DNA of 16,168 nucleotides from Planctomycetia bacterium (lineage in GTDB: Bacteria > Planctomycetota > Planctomycetia > Gemmatales > Gemmataceae), in NCBI GenBank assembly GCA_022616395.1, contig JAKEEV010000431.1, positions 1 through 16,168 of the forward strand. The letters run 5' to 3'. Shown piece after piece: positions 1 to 7,314 of the stretch. The notes beneath the pieces were generated by a model. The model did not search any database. It had not been told where the DNA came from and saw only the letters and a program-made list of their open reading frames with translations. Position 1 is the first letter of the stretch. Each line of letters starts with the position of its first letter. Made by a program: the position numbers and the translations under genes.

Positions 1-333
1 ATCGACTTCGACCCGTCTGCGAAGTGGATCGTTCGGCTGGCCGGTGGGAAACTGTTCGCACATCCGCTGGTGGAGGGCAAGGGATGGAGAACGAAGTCCA
101 CTCTCGGCTACGCGAATGACTTCGCCTTTCATCCAAGTGGGAACATACTCTGTGCGGTGTTCGCGGATGGTCAGGCGCGCTATCTCGATCCGCTCACTGG
201 GGCTGTGAAGCAATCGTTCAAGTGGTCGAAGAGACCCAAGTCGCGCTACTCGGTCTGCTTCGCTCCAGACGGCCTGACGTGCGCTGCTGGCGGAGAGAAC
301 GGGCGAGTGGTGTTGTGGGATGTGGACACCTGA
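1..333 (+). CDS. WD40 repeat protein, C-terminal part (cut by window edge)
   Basis: The reading frame is open from base 1 to the TGA at 331-333, so the first 110 codons seen are the C-terminal end of a longer gene; the GTG at position 70 is an internal codon, not the start. It shows part of blade 5 (FDPSAKW), a full blade 6 (NDFAFHPSG to DPLTGAV) and blade 7 (VCFAPDGLTCAAGG to LWDVDT). The closest relative in the window is the WD40 gene at 2203-3288, which shares the FDPSAKW, KGW, DFAFHPSG and DPLTGA signatures in the same order. WD40 propellers usually act as protein-binding scaffolds; the partner is unknown. It is the first visible gene of a six-gene operon, ending 10 nt before the next start. 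Identification as WD40 is firm; function is not known. Confidence 0.9.
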   Translation: MDFDPSAKWIVRLAGGKLFAHPLVEGKGWRTKSTLGYANDFAFHPSGNILCAVFADGQARYLDPLTGAVKQSFKWSKRPKSRYSVCFAPDGLTCAAGGENGRVVLWDVDT

Positions 334-343
334 GGGCTTCGTG

Positions 344-1240
344 ATGCTTGTCTGGAAGGGCCACAAGGCGAAGTTGCGGTCGCTGGTGTTTGCGCCGGAC
401 GGTCAGCGTATCGCGACCACCGCAGGCGATTCAAAGTTCGTCTGGTTGTGGGAATCAACCACCGGCAAACTCATCCGCAAGCTCAGCGACGTGGGCGATG
501 CGATGCGCCTCGCCGCGTTCTTCCCCGATGGTCGGCACATCGCCAGTGTTCACGAACGCCGCCGCATTTCGATCTTCGATACCGAAACCGGCGCTCTGGT
601 CTCCACGTTACAGTCGAAGGTCTGGCTTTACTCCGAAGCGGTCACAATTCATCCCAACGGTTTGCGGTTGGTGGGTGCCACCACCGAAGGGCTTGCGGAG
701 TGGGACGAACCAGCACGACTCAGTAACACCTTGCGCGACTGTGACCGCCTACACCCATCCGGCGGCACGGGTTACGCTGGGCAGATTGGATTCTCACCAG
801 CCGGAAGTTACTTTTGGAGGAAAACCGGCCACATCTCGCTCTACAACGCCGCGAGCTACACTCTCCGCCACTCACTCACCGACCCCGACGGTGCTTCCGC
901 GACGGCGGTTGCCTTCTCGCAGGATGAGAAGCGAGTGTGTGTCGCGTTCGGACACCGAGCCGTGATCTGGACACCAGAACAACCCGGCGCGAAGCCGGTG
1001 AAGCTGCGCGGGCACAAGCAGCAAGTTCGAGCCGTGGGGTTCCTTCCTGGTGGGAACACGGTGCTCACAGCGGCGATGGACGGCACCGTGCGCTTGTGGG
1101 ACGCGAACACCGGAGCGGAAACTCGTTCGTTTGACTGGGGCATCGGCAAGGTGCGTGTCGCGGCCGTCTCGCCAGATGGAACGATGTGCGCTGCGGGGAG
1201 CGACGACGGGCGGCTCGTTGTGTGGGATGTTGATACGTGA
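344..1240 (+). CDS. Stand-alone seven-bladed WD40 repeat protein
   Basis: The product is 298 aa, beginning MLVWKGHKAKLRS. The ATG at 344 is chosen because GAGGG lies 6-7 nt upstream and the sister genes start at the same place relative to blade 1 (M-x-VW). An in-frame ATG at 320 would overlap the previous gene and has no ribosome binding site; GTG 341 is an alternative. Seven blade-like units can be read: VFAPDG, AFFPDG, TIHPNG, GFSPAG, AFSQDE, GHKQQVRAVGFLPGG to RLWDANTG, and the last blade VSPDGTMCAAG to VVWDVDT. There is no signal peptide, membrane segment or enzymatic domain, so a cytoplasmic scaffold role is likely. It is most like the genes at 1258 and 3296. The spacer to the next gene is 17 nt, so it is probably co-transcribed. 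Confidence 0.9.
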   Translation: MLVWKGHKAKLRSLVFAPDGQRIATTAGDSKFVWLWESTTGKLIRKLSDVGDAMRLAAFFPDGRHIASVHERRRISIFDTETGALVSTLQSKVWLYSEAVTIHPNGLRLVGATTEGLAEWDEPARLSNTLRDCDRLHPSGGTGYAGQIGFSPAGSYFWRKTGHISLYNAASYTLRHSLTDPDGASATAVAFSQDEKRVCVAFGHRAVIWTPEQPGAKPVKLRGHKQQVRAVGFLPGGNTVLTAAMDGTVRLWDANTGAETRSFDWGIGKVRVAAVSPDGTMCAAGSDDGRLVVWDVDT

Positions 1241-1257
1241 AGTGAGGAGAACTCGTC

Positions 1258-2193
1258 ATGATTACCTGGAAAGCGCATTCAGGAGATGTGCGCGGAGTGG
1301 AGTTCTCGCCCGATGGCAAGCAACTCGCCACCTACGGCATGGATGATAGCTCCGCCCGCATGTGGAATCCGGTCGAGCGAAAAGAAGTCGCGGCGTTCCA
1401 AATGTCGGGAACGGCGACACCCTCGCTGAAGCCCACCGTTTACTGCATCGCGTTCAGCCGGTGTGGAGCGTACTTCGCGCTCGGCGGCTGGGCGCCGAAT
1501 GAGAATGACATGCGAGTGCTCGTCTGGGAGTTGGCGAGCGAAAAGCTCGTCGCCCCGTTGCTCCGCCCAGTCGGTGTGGACGACCTGGCGTTCACCCCCG
1601 GCGATCCGCCCGGTCTGCTTGTCGTCGATGGCAACCGGCTCAATCACTTTGCCAATGCACTTGATCCGAAAGAGAACGCCAAACCAGTCGTCTACAGCCG
1701 CGGACCAGACCGCAAAACTCCGAAATGCTCGCGCGTGATACTCTCCTCCGATCTCCGTTGGGTGGCAACGAATGGCCGGTACAAGGCGGTCGTGTGGGAC
1801 GCGAAGACACTCAAGCCGAAGTTCGTCCGCGAACACCCGCGCGGCCCGCAGAATGGCCCGGCCGCGTTCGACCCCGCGTGCGAAGTGCTCGCGGTCGCGC
1901 ACGGAACGAAAGTTGATCTATGGCGCTTCTCCGATCCGAACGCGAAAGCGGTGGAACTGGCCGGGCACAAGCTCCCGGTGTGGGCGGTCGGTTTCCTGCC
2001 GGATGGACAGACCGTGCAAACTGCCTCCAGCGACGGAACCATTCGTCTCTGGGATGCAACCACCGGCTCCGAGAAGAAACGCTACGACTTCGGACTTGGG
2101 ACAGTCTTCTGCGCTGCATTTGCTCCCGATGGATTGACATGTGCCGCGGGCGGCTCGGATGGCAAGATCGTGATGTGGGACGTGGACGCGTGA
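1258..2193 (+). CDS. Stand-alone seven-bladed WD40 repeat protein
   Basis: The product is 311 aa, starting MITWKAHSGDVRG at ATG 1258, preceded by a GAGGAG ribosome binding site. Seven blades can be traced: EFSPDG, AFSRCG, AFTPGD, VILSSDLRW to AVVWD, AAFDPAC, GHKLPVWAVGFLPDGQ to RLWDATTG, and AAFAPDGLTCAAGG to VMWDVDA. Blades 3 and 5 are degenerate and lack a clear WD. Blade 6 plus blade 7 closely match those of the gene at 3296, including AKAVEL-x-GH and TASSDG, so these two are the nearest paralogues. No other domain is present. The stop is 9 nt before the next ATG. The role is probably protein binding; the partner is unknown. Confidence 0.9.
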   Translation: MITWKAHSGDVRGVEFSPDGKQLATYGMDDSSARMWNPVERKEVAAFQMSGTATPSLKPTVYCIAFSRCGAYFALGGWAPNENDMRVLVWELASEKLVAPLLRPVGVDDLAFTPGDPPGLLVVDGNRLNHFANALDPKENAKPVVYSRGPDRKTPKCSRVILSSDLRWVATNGRYKAVVWDAKTLKPKFVREHPRGPQNGPAAFDPACEVLAVAHGTKVDLWRFSDPNAKAVELAGHKLPVWAVGFLPDGQTVQTASSDGTIRLWDATTGSEKKRYDFGLGTVFCAAFAPDGLTCAAGGSDGKIVMWDVDA

Positions 2194-2202
2194 GGAGAAA
2201 CG

Positions 2203-3288
2203 ATGCGCGAACTGCAAGTCTGCCTGCCCGAGAAGCGGAGCAACGCCGGGGTTGTTCATCGACTCCAGTTCTCCGCCAGCGGCGACGAACTCGTCGCGTG
2301 GGTCGAAGCCAAGCGCAACGGCCCGTTCGGACGGCTCGCCGGGGTGACCAGATGGCTGTACGCCTACGATCTCACCGCGAACACCACACGGGTATTGCCG
2401 ACGGACGATTGGTTCAGCAACTGGAATTATGCCTCTCCCGACCCGCGCGTTTCACCTGACGTGCGATTCGCGGCGACCGAGATCAATCACGGCGACTACG
2501 AGACGAACGGGTATGTCATTTTCAATGACATCCTGAACCCGGACGTGCAACTGCCGGAGTTAGACTTCCCTCCGATGCAATCAAGCGAGTTGCTCTTCAC
2601 TCCAGACAGCTCGGCGCTGATTGCGGTGCGCAACCCTTGGGATGATCGCGGTGTTGTTGTGCCCGACATCGTTAGGTTCGAGATGACTACCTTTACCAAA
2701 CCTCCGCTTCGCTACAAGCCAGACGTCGGTTACTTCACCGGGCAGCCGGTGCGAAAGCTGAAGCGCATCCCGCGCTGGAAAGACATACTCACTTTTCCAC
2801 CCGGAGAGCTGGCGTGGGACGCTGCGATCTCCGCGGACGGCCAATTCATCGCGGTCGGCACGGAAGAGACTACCGTTCACGTCGCGGAGCTGAAGCGGAA
2901 GAAGGTGATTGCGACGTTCCCGTGGGAAGGGCGGAAGCTCAAGTACACCGCTGTGAACAACATCGCGTTCGATCCGTCGGCGAAGTGGGTGGTGTTCCTC
3001 GCGCACCGCCGGCTGTTCGCGCGCCCACTGGCCGATGGCAAAGGCTGGAACACAAAGGGAACACTTGGCTGGGTTCACGACTTCGCGTTTCATCCTTCGG
3101 GGCGCTTTCTCTGCGCGGTCTTCGATGATGGGCGAGCGCGATACTTCGATCCGCTCACCGGTGCCATTCAGCAGACGTTTCGCTGGGGAAAGAAGTCGCT
3201 GTATTCTGTCTGCTTCGCTCCGGATGGACTCACGTGCACCGCGGGGTGTGCGAGCGGTAAGGTGATCGTTTGGGATGTCGATGTGTGA
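2203..3288 (+). CDS. Stand-alone WD40 repeat protein, longest array member
   Basis: The product is 361 aa, starting MRELQVCLPEK at ATG 2203 with GAGGAG just upstream; the ribosome binding site overlaps the stop region of the previous gene. The N-terminal blades are divergent and have longer loops (for example the SNWNYASPDPRVSPD region), while blades 5-7 are clear: IAFDPSAKW, DFAFHPSGRF to DPLTGAI, and VCFAPDGLTCTAG to VIVWDVDV. Those three blades match the truncated gene at 1-333 in the same order, so these two form a second subtype in the array. The last blade has CTAGCA where the sisters have CAAGG. No signal peptide is visible. It sits mid-operon, 7 nt before the next start. Function is unknown beyond a likely scaffold role. 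Confidence 0.88.
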   Translation: MRELQVCLPEKRSNAGVVHRLQFSASGDELVAWVEAKRNGPFGRLAGVTRWLYAYDLTANTTRVLPTDDWFSNWNYASPDPRVSPDVRFAATEINHGDYETNGYVIFNDILNPDVQLPELDFPPMQSSELLFTPDSSALIAVRNPWDDRGVVVPDIVRFEMTTFTKPPLRYKPDVGYFTGQPVRKLKRIPRWKDILTFPPGELAWDAAISADGQFIAVGTEETTVHVAELKRKKVIATFPWEGRKLKYTAVNNIAFDPSAKWVVFLAHRRLFARPLADGKGWNTKGTLGWVHDFAFHPSGRFLCAVFDDGRARYFDPLTGAIQQTFRWGKKSLYSVCFAPDGLTCTAGCASGKVIVWDVDV

Positions 3289-3295
3289 GGGTCAT

Positions 3296-4225
3296 ATGAT
3301 CGTCTGGAACGCTTACAAGTCGAAGGTGCGGTGTCTGTGCTTCAGCCCGGATGGCAAGCAACTCGCCTCCGTCGCGGAGAAGGTGTCGGGTGTGCGGTTG
3401 TGGGAGCCGACCACTGGGCAGAATCTCGGCGAACTTCGCGGGCGCTGGGGCTTCACATGGGGCGTTTGCTTCAGTCCAGATGGGAAGTTGATCGCCACCG
3501 TGACGGCGGATTATCGTGTCGTGATCTGGGACAGGGAGACACAGAAAGCGCTCTCCGCGCCCGAGGAGACCGACATCCGCTACGGTCCCGCGTTCGCGCC
3601 GGATAGTTCGTCTGTCGCGGCGAGCGGATACGGCTCGGTCGCGATCTGGAACGATCCCGCAACGGCTCACCCGGATACGCTCGGCCCGTATAACGGCTCG
3701 AACTGGCAACCAGATACTCAACTCAAGTTCGACGCCGGGGATTACGTCACCGACAAGTTCGACAGCATCGCGTTCAGCCCGGATGGACAGTGGGTGGTCG
3801 CGCACGGGCTGTTCCGCGCGGTCGTCTGGAACAGGAAGACAAGGAAAGTGGCACGCGTCATCTCGCACACTCTGGAAACGGACTTCCTCACCTCCGTGGC
3901 GTTCTCGCCGGATAGCACGCGGCTTGTGATCGGGTACGAGAAGTGCGCTGAAATCCACCCGGTGAAAAAGAAAGCCAAGGCGGTGGAGTTGAAGGGCCAC
4001 ACGCAGTTCGTTCGCGCTGTGGGCTTCACTCCAGACGGCCAGACAGCCATGACCGCGAGCAGTGACGGGCTTGTGCGCTTCTGGGATGCAGCGACCGGCA
4101 CGCAAACGCGCGTCTTCGACTGGAACATCGGCAGGTTGTACAGCGCTTGCTTCTCTCCCGATGGCTTGACGTGTGCCGCGGGCGGCGAGAACGGCCAGAT
4201 CGTCGTCTGGGATGTGGATACATAA
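3296..4225 (+). CDS. Stand-alone seven-bladed WD40 repeat protein
   Basis: The product is 309 aa from ATG 3296 (MIVWNAYKSKVR), chosen over the in-frame ATG 3275 because GAGGG ends 4-5 nt upstream and the start aligns with the sister proteins. This is the most regular propeller of the set: CFSPDG to RLWEPTTG, CFSPDG to VIWDRETQ, AFAPDS to AIWN, AFSPDG to VVWNRKTR, AFSPDS to the poorly conserved EIHPVKK, GHTQFVRAVGFTPDG to RFWDAATG, and CFSPDGLTCAAGG to VVWDVDT. Seven blades account for the whole chain, leaving no room for another domain. It ends in TAA at 4223-4225, 9 nt before the last array gene. The partner or pathway cannot be told from sequence. Confidence 0.9.
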   Translation: MIVWNAYKSKVRCLCFSPDGKQLASVAEKVSGVRLWEPTTGQNLGELRGRWGFTWGVCFSPDGKLIATVTADYRVVIWDRETQKALSAPEETDIRYGPAFAPDSSSVAASGYGSVAIWNDPATAHPDTLGPYNGSNWQPDTQLKFDAGDYVTDKFDSIAFSPDGQWVVAHGLFRAVVWNRKTRKVARVISHTLETDFLTSVAFSPDSTRLVIGYEKCAEIHPVKKKAKAVELKGHTQFVRAVGFTPDGQTAMTASSDGLVRFWDAATGTQTRVFDWNIGRLYSACFSPDGLTCAAGGENGQIVVWDVDT

Positions 4226-4234
4226 GGAGAGCAG

Positions 4235-5191
4235 ATGCGGACATTCAAGTTAAAGAAGTGCCCGCGAGTTCACGGCATTCACTTCGCGCCCGATGGAAAG
4301 CGGTTGCTCGCGGTGGGTGGGAAAGAAGTGCGGATGGTGGATTGCGCTGTGTGGCTTGACCTTGCGACCGGCGAGAACGTAGACCGCATCGAACAGTTCG
4401 CGAATTGCTACGCCGTCGATCCACTCCTGACGCGATATGTCCTCGGCGGCGCGGATAACTGGGACGGGAGCGCCGGGGTGGAGTGGACCGATCTGCCGGA
4501 CGGAGGTGAGGAGTGGGACACGTTTGAGTTCCGGAGGCGGAAGGCGCCGGACTTCGAGGAAGTCTCCGGGCTGGCGTTCGACAGGACCGGCAAGCGGCTC
4601 GCGATCAGTCACGCCCGGCCTTCTGGGCGGCGTGCGAACCCGCACGAGTTGGTTCCTCATCTCACCGTCGTGCAGCGCGATTCCGCCAATGATCCGCTCG
4701 AACTCCCGACACAAGAGCAGGACAGCGTACTCGCGTTCAACATAAACGGCACGCGACTCGCGGCTACCGGCGGCATCGACTGCGACCCGAGGGTATTCGT
4801 CTACGATCTCGCCACGCAACGGGAGTTGTTCAAGTACGATCCGCCCGGCACAATCACACGCTGCGTGCGGTTTCTTTCCGATAACCGGCTTGTCGTCGCG
4901 AACGGACGATACGTTTACATCGTGCCGCCTGACGGAGGAGAAGCCCAGTTCACGCTCTCCAGTCATCCGATGCAGATGAACGCGGTCACACTGACGCCCG
5001 ACGGCAAGCGGCTGCTCACCGCGTCTCACGACGGGATGGTTCGCGTGTGGGATGTGAACACCGGCGAAGCGGGACCGGCCTTCGACTGGAAGATTGGCGC
5101 GATCACTGCCGTCGCCTTCGCTCCAGACGGACTGACCTGCGCCGCGGCCGGGGGAAAAGGACAGATTGTGGTGTGGGATGTGGACGAGTGA
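4235..5191 (+). CDS. Stand-alone WD40 repeat protein, last gene of the array
   Basis: The product is 318 aa from ATG 4235 (MRTFKLKKCPRVHG), with AAGGAGAG 5 nt upstream. Blades read as HFAPDG, a degenerate unit around YVLGGADNWDG, AFDRTG, AFNINGTRLAATGG to VYDLATQ, RFLSDNRLVVANG, TLTPDGKRLLTASHDG to RVWDVNTG, and AFAPDGLTCAAAGG to VVWDVDE. It starts with MR like the 2203 gene but its C-terminal blades follow the common pattern. No secretion signal is seen. Transcription probably ends in the spacer downstream; a poor stem of 7 bp with a 30-nt loop (5214-5257) lies before a T5 run and could be a weak terminator. Confidence 0.89.
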   Translation: MRTFKLKKCPRVHGIHFAPDGKRLLAVGGKEVRMVDCAVWLDLATGENVDRIEQFANCYAVDPLLTRYVLGGADNWDGSAGVEWTDLPDGGEEWDTFEFRRRKAPDFEEVSGLAFDRTGKRLAISHARPSGRRANPHELVPHLTVVQRDSANDPLELPTQEQDSVLAFNINGTRLAATGGIDCDPRVFVYDLATQRELFKYDPPGTITRCVRFLSDNRLVVANGRYVYIVPPDGGEAQFTLSSHPMQMNAVTLTPDGKRLLTASHDGMVRVWDVNTGEAGPAFDWKIGAITAVAFAPDGLTCAAAGGKGQIVVWDVDE

Positions 5192-5277
5192 ACGCGTCAA
5201 TGCGAACGACTGGCCCGGCGTTTTCACCTCAGATGCCTGCGTAACACTCGCGCCGGGTGCATCCAGTTTTTCTTGGG

Positions 5278-5302
5278 TAACTCACCCAGCCGGCTAACGC
5301 CG
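5278..5302 (+). repeat. REP-like repeat, copy 1 (direct)
   Basis: The 25 bases 5278-5302 recur exactly at 5351-5375. The core is ACCCAGCCGGCTAACGCCG. The 29-base stretch 5284-5312, which includes the core and the following CGGTTCGAC, is found again as a reverse complement at 5395-5423 with one mismatch. The repeat is imperfectly palindromic and non-coding. Confidence 0.9.
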
Positions 5303-5350
5303 ACGGTTCGACTTCTCGACTGCGTCAACACCGTCCTCAAGATCGCCAAG

Positions 5351-5382
5351 TAACTCACCCAGCCGGCTAACGCCGGCTGGGT
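5351..5382 (+). repeat. REP-like repeat, copy 2, perfect hairpin
   Basis: This copy repeats 5278-5302 and continues into a perfect palindrome. ACCCAGCCGGC (5357-5367) pairs with GCCGGCTGGGT (5372-5382) over a TAAC loop. The 11-bp GC-rich stem could stall transcription or protect 3' ends, but no T run follows it, so it is not a standard intrinsic terminator. Confidence 0.88.
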
Positions 5383-5394
5383 GGATTGGTCATT

Positions 5395-5423
5395 GTCGAA
5401 CCGCCGGCGTTAGCCGGCTGGGT
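5395..5423 (-). repeat. REP-like repeat, copy 3 (inverted)
   Basis: This is the reverse complement of 5284-5312 with a single difference. Together with copy 1 it makes a long inverted repeat flanking copy 2. Such a repeat–palindrome–inverted repeat arrangement is typical of REP/BIME-like elements. No tyrosine (RAYT) transposase is seen in the window. Confidence 0.87.
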
Positions 5424-5664
5424 CAAGACCCAGAAAACTTGGTTACACCCCTCGCGCCATAATCACCAAGCGAACCATTGCCGTGCTTGCGGTTTGGACG
5501 TATGCTTGGCATTTGTTATGGCACTCTCGCCGTTCTCTCAACAAGCCTCCTTCAACACAGTCACCACTGTGGCGACACCTTGTTACCCCGTCGAAGATAC
5601 AGGCTTTACCTGAGTGCGGACCGCGTGATCGCGCTTCGGCTCTGTCGGGTGCGATCATCACTTT

Positions 5665-5679
5665 GAAACGGTCCGTTTC
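5665..5679. promoter_or_regulatory. 7-bp palindrome, possible operator
   Basis: GAAACGG at 5665-5671 and CCGTTTC at 5673-5679 are exact inverted repeats around a single T. It lies 115 nt before the lipoprotein start. The short spacing resembles a dimeric regulator site rather than an RNA hairpin. No matching regulator is identified. Confidence 0.35.
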
Positions 5680-5794
5680 CCTCGATCCTTGATACTCCCT
5701 GCCTTTTACACGCCAGCGCCTCGTTTGGCGCGCTGACCTGATGGTTCATCAGGATCGAACTTCCTGCCCTTCCGCGCCTTCACCGCGAACACCC

Positions 5795-6163
5795 ATGATT
5801 CGCTTCACATTCTTGCTAATGTTCTTCGCCCTCCTTTGCGGATGTGGTTCGCGCCGCTCAGAGGCCGACATTGAGCGCGGGCGGCAGGCGGTGAGCGCTG
5901 CGCTTGACGCGTGGAAGGCAAACGAGCCGTCCGCGAAGTTGAAATCGCTTCCGGACCCGGTGGAGTTCTCGGAGGAGCTGCGGTCTACTCACGCGCTTCT
6001 CGACTACACGCTCGGCAATGTCGATGCCTCGGACAAGGACGTGATCCGCTACACGGTCACGCTGAAGCTCAAGGACAAGAAGGGGAAACTGACCGACCGC
6101 GAAGTTGTCTATGCCGTCGCCCTGAAAAGCCCTGTGGTTGTTGCACGAGACCCTTACTACTAG
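5795..6163 (+). CDS. Small predicted lipoprotein
   Basis: The product is 122 aa starting MIRFTFLLMFFALLCGCG at ATG 5795. This start places a classic short lipoprotein signal at the N-terminus: one Arg, a hydrophobic stretch (residues 4-14) and a lipobox-like LCGC with the lipid-bearing Cys at residue 17. The in-frame ATG at 5741 would bury the signal behind 18 polar residues and is rejected; neither start has a good ribosome binding site. The mature part is charged, with an AADIERGRQAV-like helix region and a C-terminal strand region containing KLKDKKGK. I do not recognise a family. It lies 66 nt upstream of the DUF1559 gene on the same strand; such a small lipoprotein plus DUF1559 pairing fits Planctomycetes, and a shared envelope role is an inference. 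Confidence 0.75.
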   Translation: MIRFTFLLMFFALLCGCGSRRSEADIERGRQAVSAALDAWKANEPSAKLKSLPDPVEFSEELRSTHALLDYTLGNVDASDKDVIRYTVTLKLKDKKGKLTDREVVYAVALKSPVVVARDPYY

Positions 6164-6190
6164 CCGTTTTCAAGTTGCACTTACCCACCA

Positions 6191-6209
6191 CTCTGGTCCC
6201 TGACCGGAG
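6191..6209 (+). promoter_or_regulatory. Hairpin in the lipoprotein–DUF1559 spacer
   Basis: CTCTGGTC (6191-6198) pairs with GACCGGAG (6202-6209) over a CCT loop, with one T·G wobble. It ends about 9 nt before the AGGAGGG ribosome binding site of the downstream gene. No T run follows, so it more likely shapes translation or mRNA processing than termination. Confidence 0.35.
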
Positions 6210-6229
6210 TTCTCACCAGGAGGGATACC

Positions 6230-7249
6230 ATGTTTCGAGAGTTGAAACGTCTCGGCTTCACGCTGATTGAGTTGTTGGTGGTGATTGCGATAATCGCGAT
6301 CCTCATCGGACTTCTCTTGCCCGCTGTGCAGAAAGTGCGTGAAGCCGCAGCCCGGTCACAGTCTCAGAACAACCTCAAGCAGCAGTCGCTGGCTCTGTGG
6401 ACTTTCGAGTCCGCACACGAGATCACGCCGCCGATGTTCGGGTCGGTGAAGGGGAGTGGAGTGTCCGGATCGGTGTACTACCACTTGCTTCCGCATCTGG
6501 AGCAGAACGCGATGTACAACCTCGGCCCGGACCTGTCCCGGTCGCAGCCGCTGAAGGTACTTCAGCACCCCGCAGATCGGACGCTGACCGGTGACGGCGT
6601 GTTCGATCTCCCGGTCACCGCGCCGGCGTGGAATGCTTCGACCGGAACCGCCAACCCATACCCCGCGTGGGCCAGCACCGCGAACACGCGATGGGGGTTG
6701 AGCAGTTACTCGGCCAACTGGCAGGTGTTTGGCGATCAGGGCGCGCGGTTGACGAAGATTCAGGATGGGCTATCGAACACAATCGTGTTCAACGAGAAGT
6801 ACGCGGTCGCTCGGAGACCCGTCGGCAATCCATTGTTCGGCGCAACACTATGGGGCTACGGCGTCGATCCGCGCACGATTCCCAACGACTTCAACCCGCC
6901 GCTTGTCAACGGTCAGTACCCCACCGCCACACAGTGGGCCAACGAAATGAACTCCGCGTCGCTCTACGTGAATGGTTACTGGCCGCGAACTGGCTTTGTC
7001 AATCGCGGCAGTGCTGTTCCAACCGCGTGGACGGGAACGGCTCCGTGGATGTGCCGGTGTATGCTCAAGCCGGAGTTTGCCCCGCCGGTGGATAATGTCC
7101 ACTGCCTGAAGTCGCAGAGCATTTCACCCGCGGGCATTCACGCGGCGTTCGCGGACGGCTCGGTGCGATTCATCAGCAGTAGCGTGACCGACGCGAACTG
7201 GTCCGCGGGCGAAACTCCCGCCGACGGCGAAGTGATTACGCCGGATTGA
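6230..7249 (+). CDS. DUF1559 protein with prepilin-type N-terminus
   Basis: The product is 339 aa from ATG 6230, with a strong AGGAGGG ribosome binding site. The N-terminus carries a type IV prepilin/type II pseudopilin signal: RLG then FTLIE, with cleavage expected after Gly9, Phe10 as the methylated residue and the conserved Glu14. It is followed by a hydrophobic helix (residues 12-32) and the DUF1559 hallmark around NNLKQ and LAL. The C-terminus has the family's H-x-DG region, GIHAAFADGSVRF (His304, Asp309, Gly310). Family members are amplified in planctomycete genomes and are thought to be surface or secretion-linked pseudopilin-like proteins; the exact role is not established. The length fits the family. 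It probably forms an operon with the lipoprotein and ends at an intrinsic terminator. Confidence 0.95.
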   Translation: MFRELKRLGFTLIELLVVIAIIAILIGLLLPAVQKVREAAARSQSQNNLKQQSLALWTFESAHEITPPMFGSVKGSGVSGSVYYHLLPHLEQNAMYNLGPDLSRSQPLKVLQHPADRTLTGDGVFDLPVTAPAWNASTGTANPYPAWASTANTRWGLSSYSANWQVFGDQGARLTKIQDGLSNTIVFNEKYAVARRPVGNPLFGATLWGYGVDPRTIPNDFNPPLVNGQYPTATQWANEMNSASLYVNGYWPRTGFVNRGSAVPTAWTGTAPWMCRCMLKPEFAPPVDNVHCLKSQSISPAGIHAAFADGSVRFISSSVTDANWSAGETPADGEVITPD

Positions 7250-7276
7250 TTCTGATTGGAAGTGCGGAAAGTCGCT

Positions 7277-7303
7277 CGGCCCCGCTTCTGCGGGGCCGTT
7301 TTT
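7277..7303 (+). terminator. Intrinsic terminator after the DUF1559 gene
   Basis: CGGCCCCGC (7277-7285) and GCGGGGCCG (7290-7298) form a perfect 9-bp stem with a TTCT loop, followed by T5 (7299-7303). It lies 28 nt after the stop codon and 12 nt before the end of the converging minus-strand gene. The T run exists on the + strand only. Confidence 0.92.
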
Positions 7304-7314
7304 GGCGCGAGGAC

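Larger units (their letters stand above)
5192..5794. other. Intergenic region without a convincing gene
   Basis: This stretch of about 600 bases separates the WD40 operon from the lipoprotein gene. It holds a possible weak terminator (stem halves 5214-5220 and 5251-5257, T5 at 5267-5271), a cluster of three REP-like repeats (5278-5423) and a 7-bp palindrome (5665-5679). The open frames between 5386 and 5692 have no ribosome binding site, low-complexity-free but unrecognisable products, and one starts inside the repeat. I see no gene or RNA here that I can support. Confidence 0.6.

Noticed and set aside
3230..4105. Long minus-strand open frame (291 aa) across the WD40 genes
   Set aside because: It lies wholly antisense to clear WD40 codons, has no ribosome binding site and looks like an Arg/His-rich codon shadow. 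The same holds for 4250-5227 and 1279-1902 on the minus strand.
5278..5423. CRISPR array
   Set aside because: Only three copies, one inverted, with unequal spacing and no cas genes in the window.
5386..5692. Small open frames in the spacer after the WD40 operon
   Set aside because: One begins within the repeat cluster, none has a ribosome binding site, and the products show no recognisable feature.
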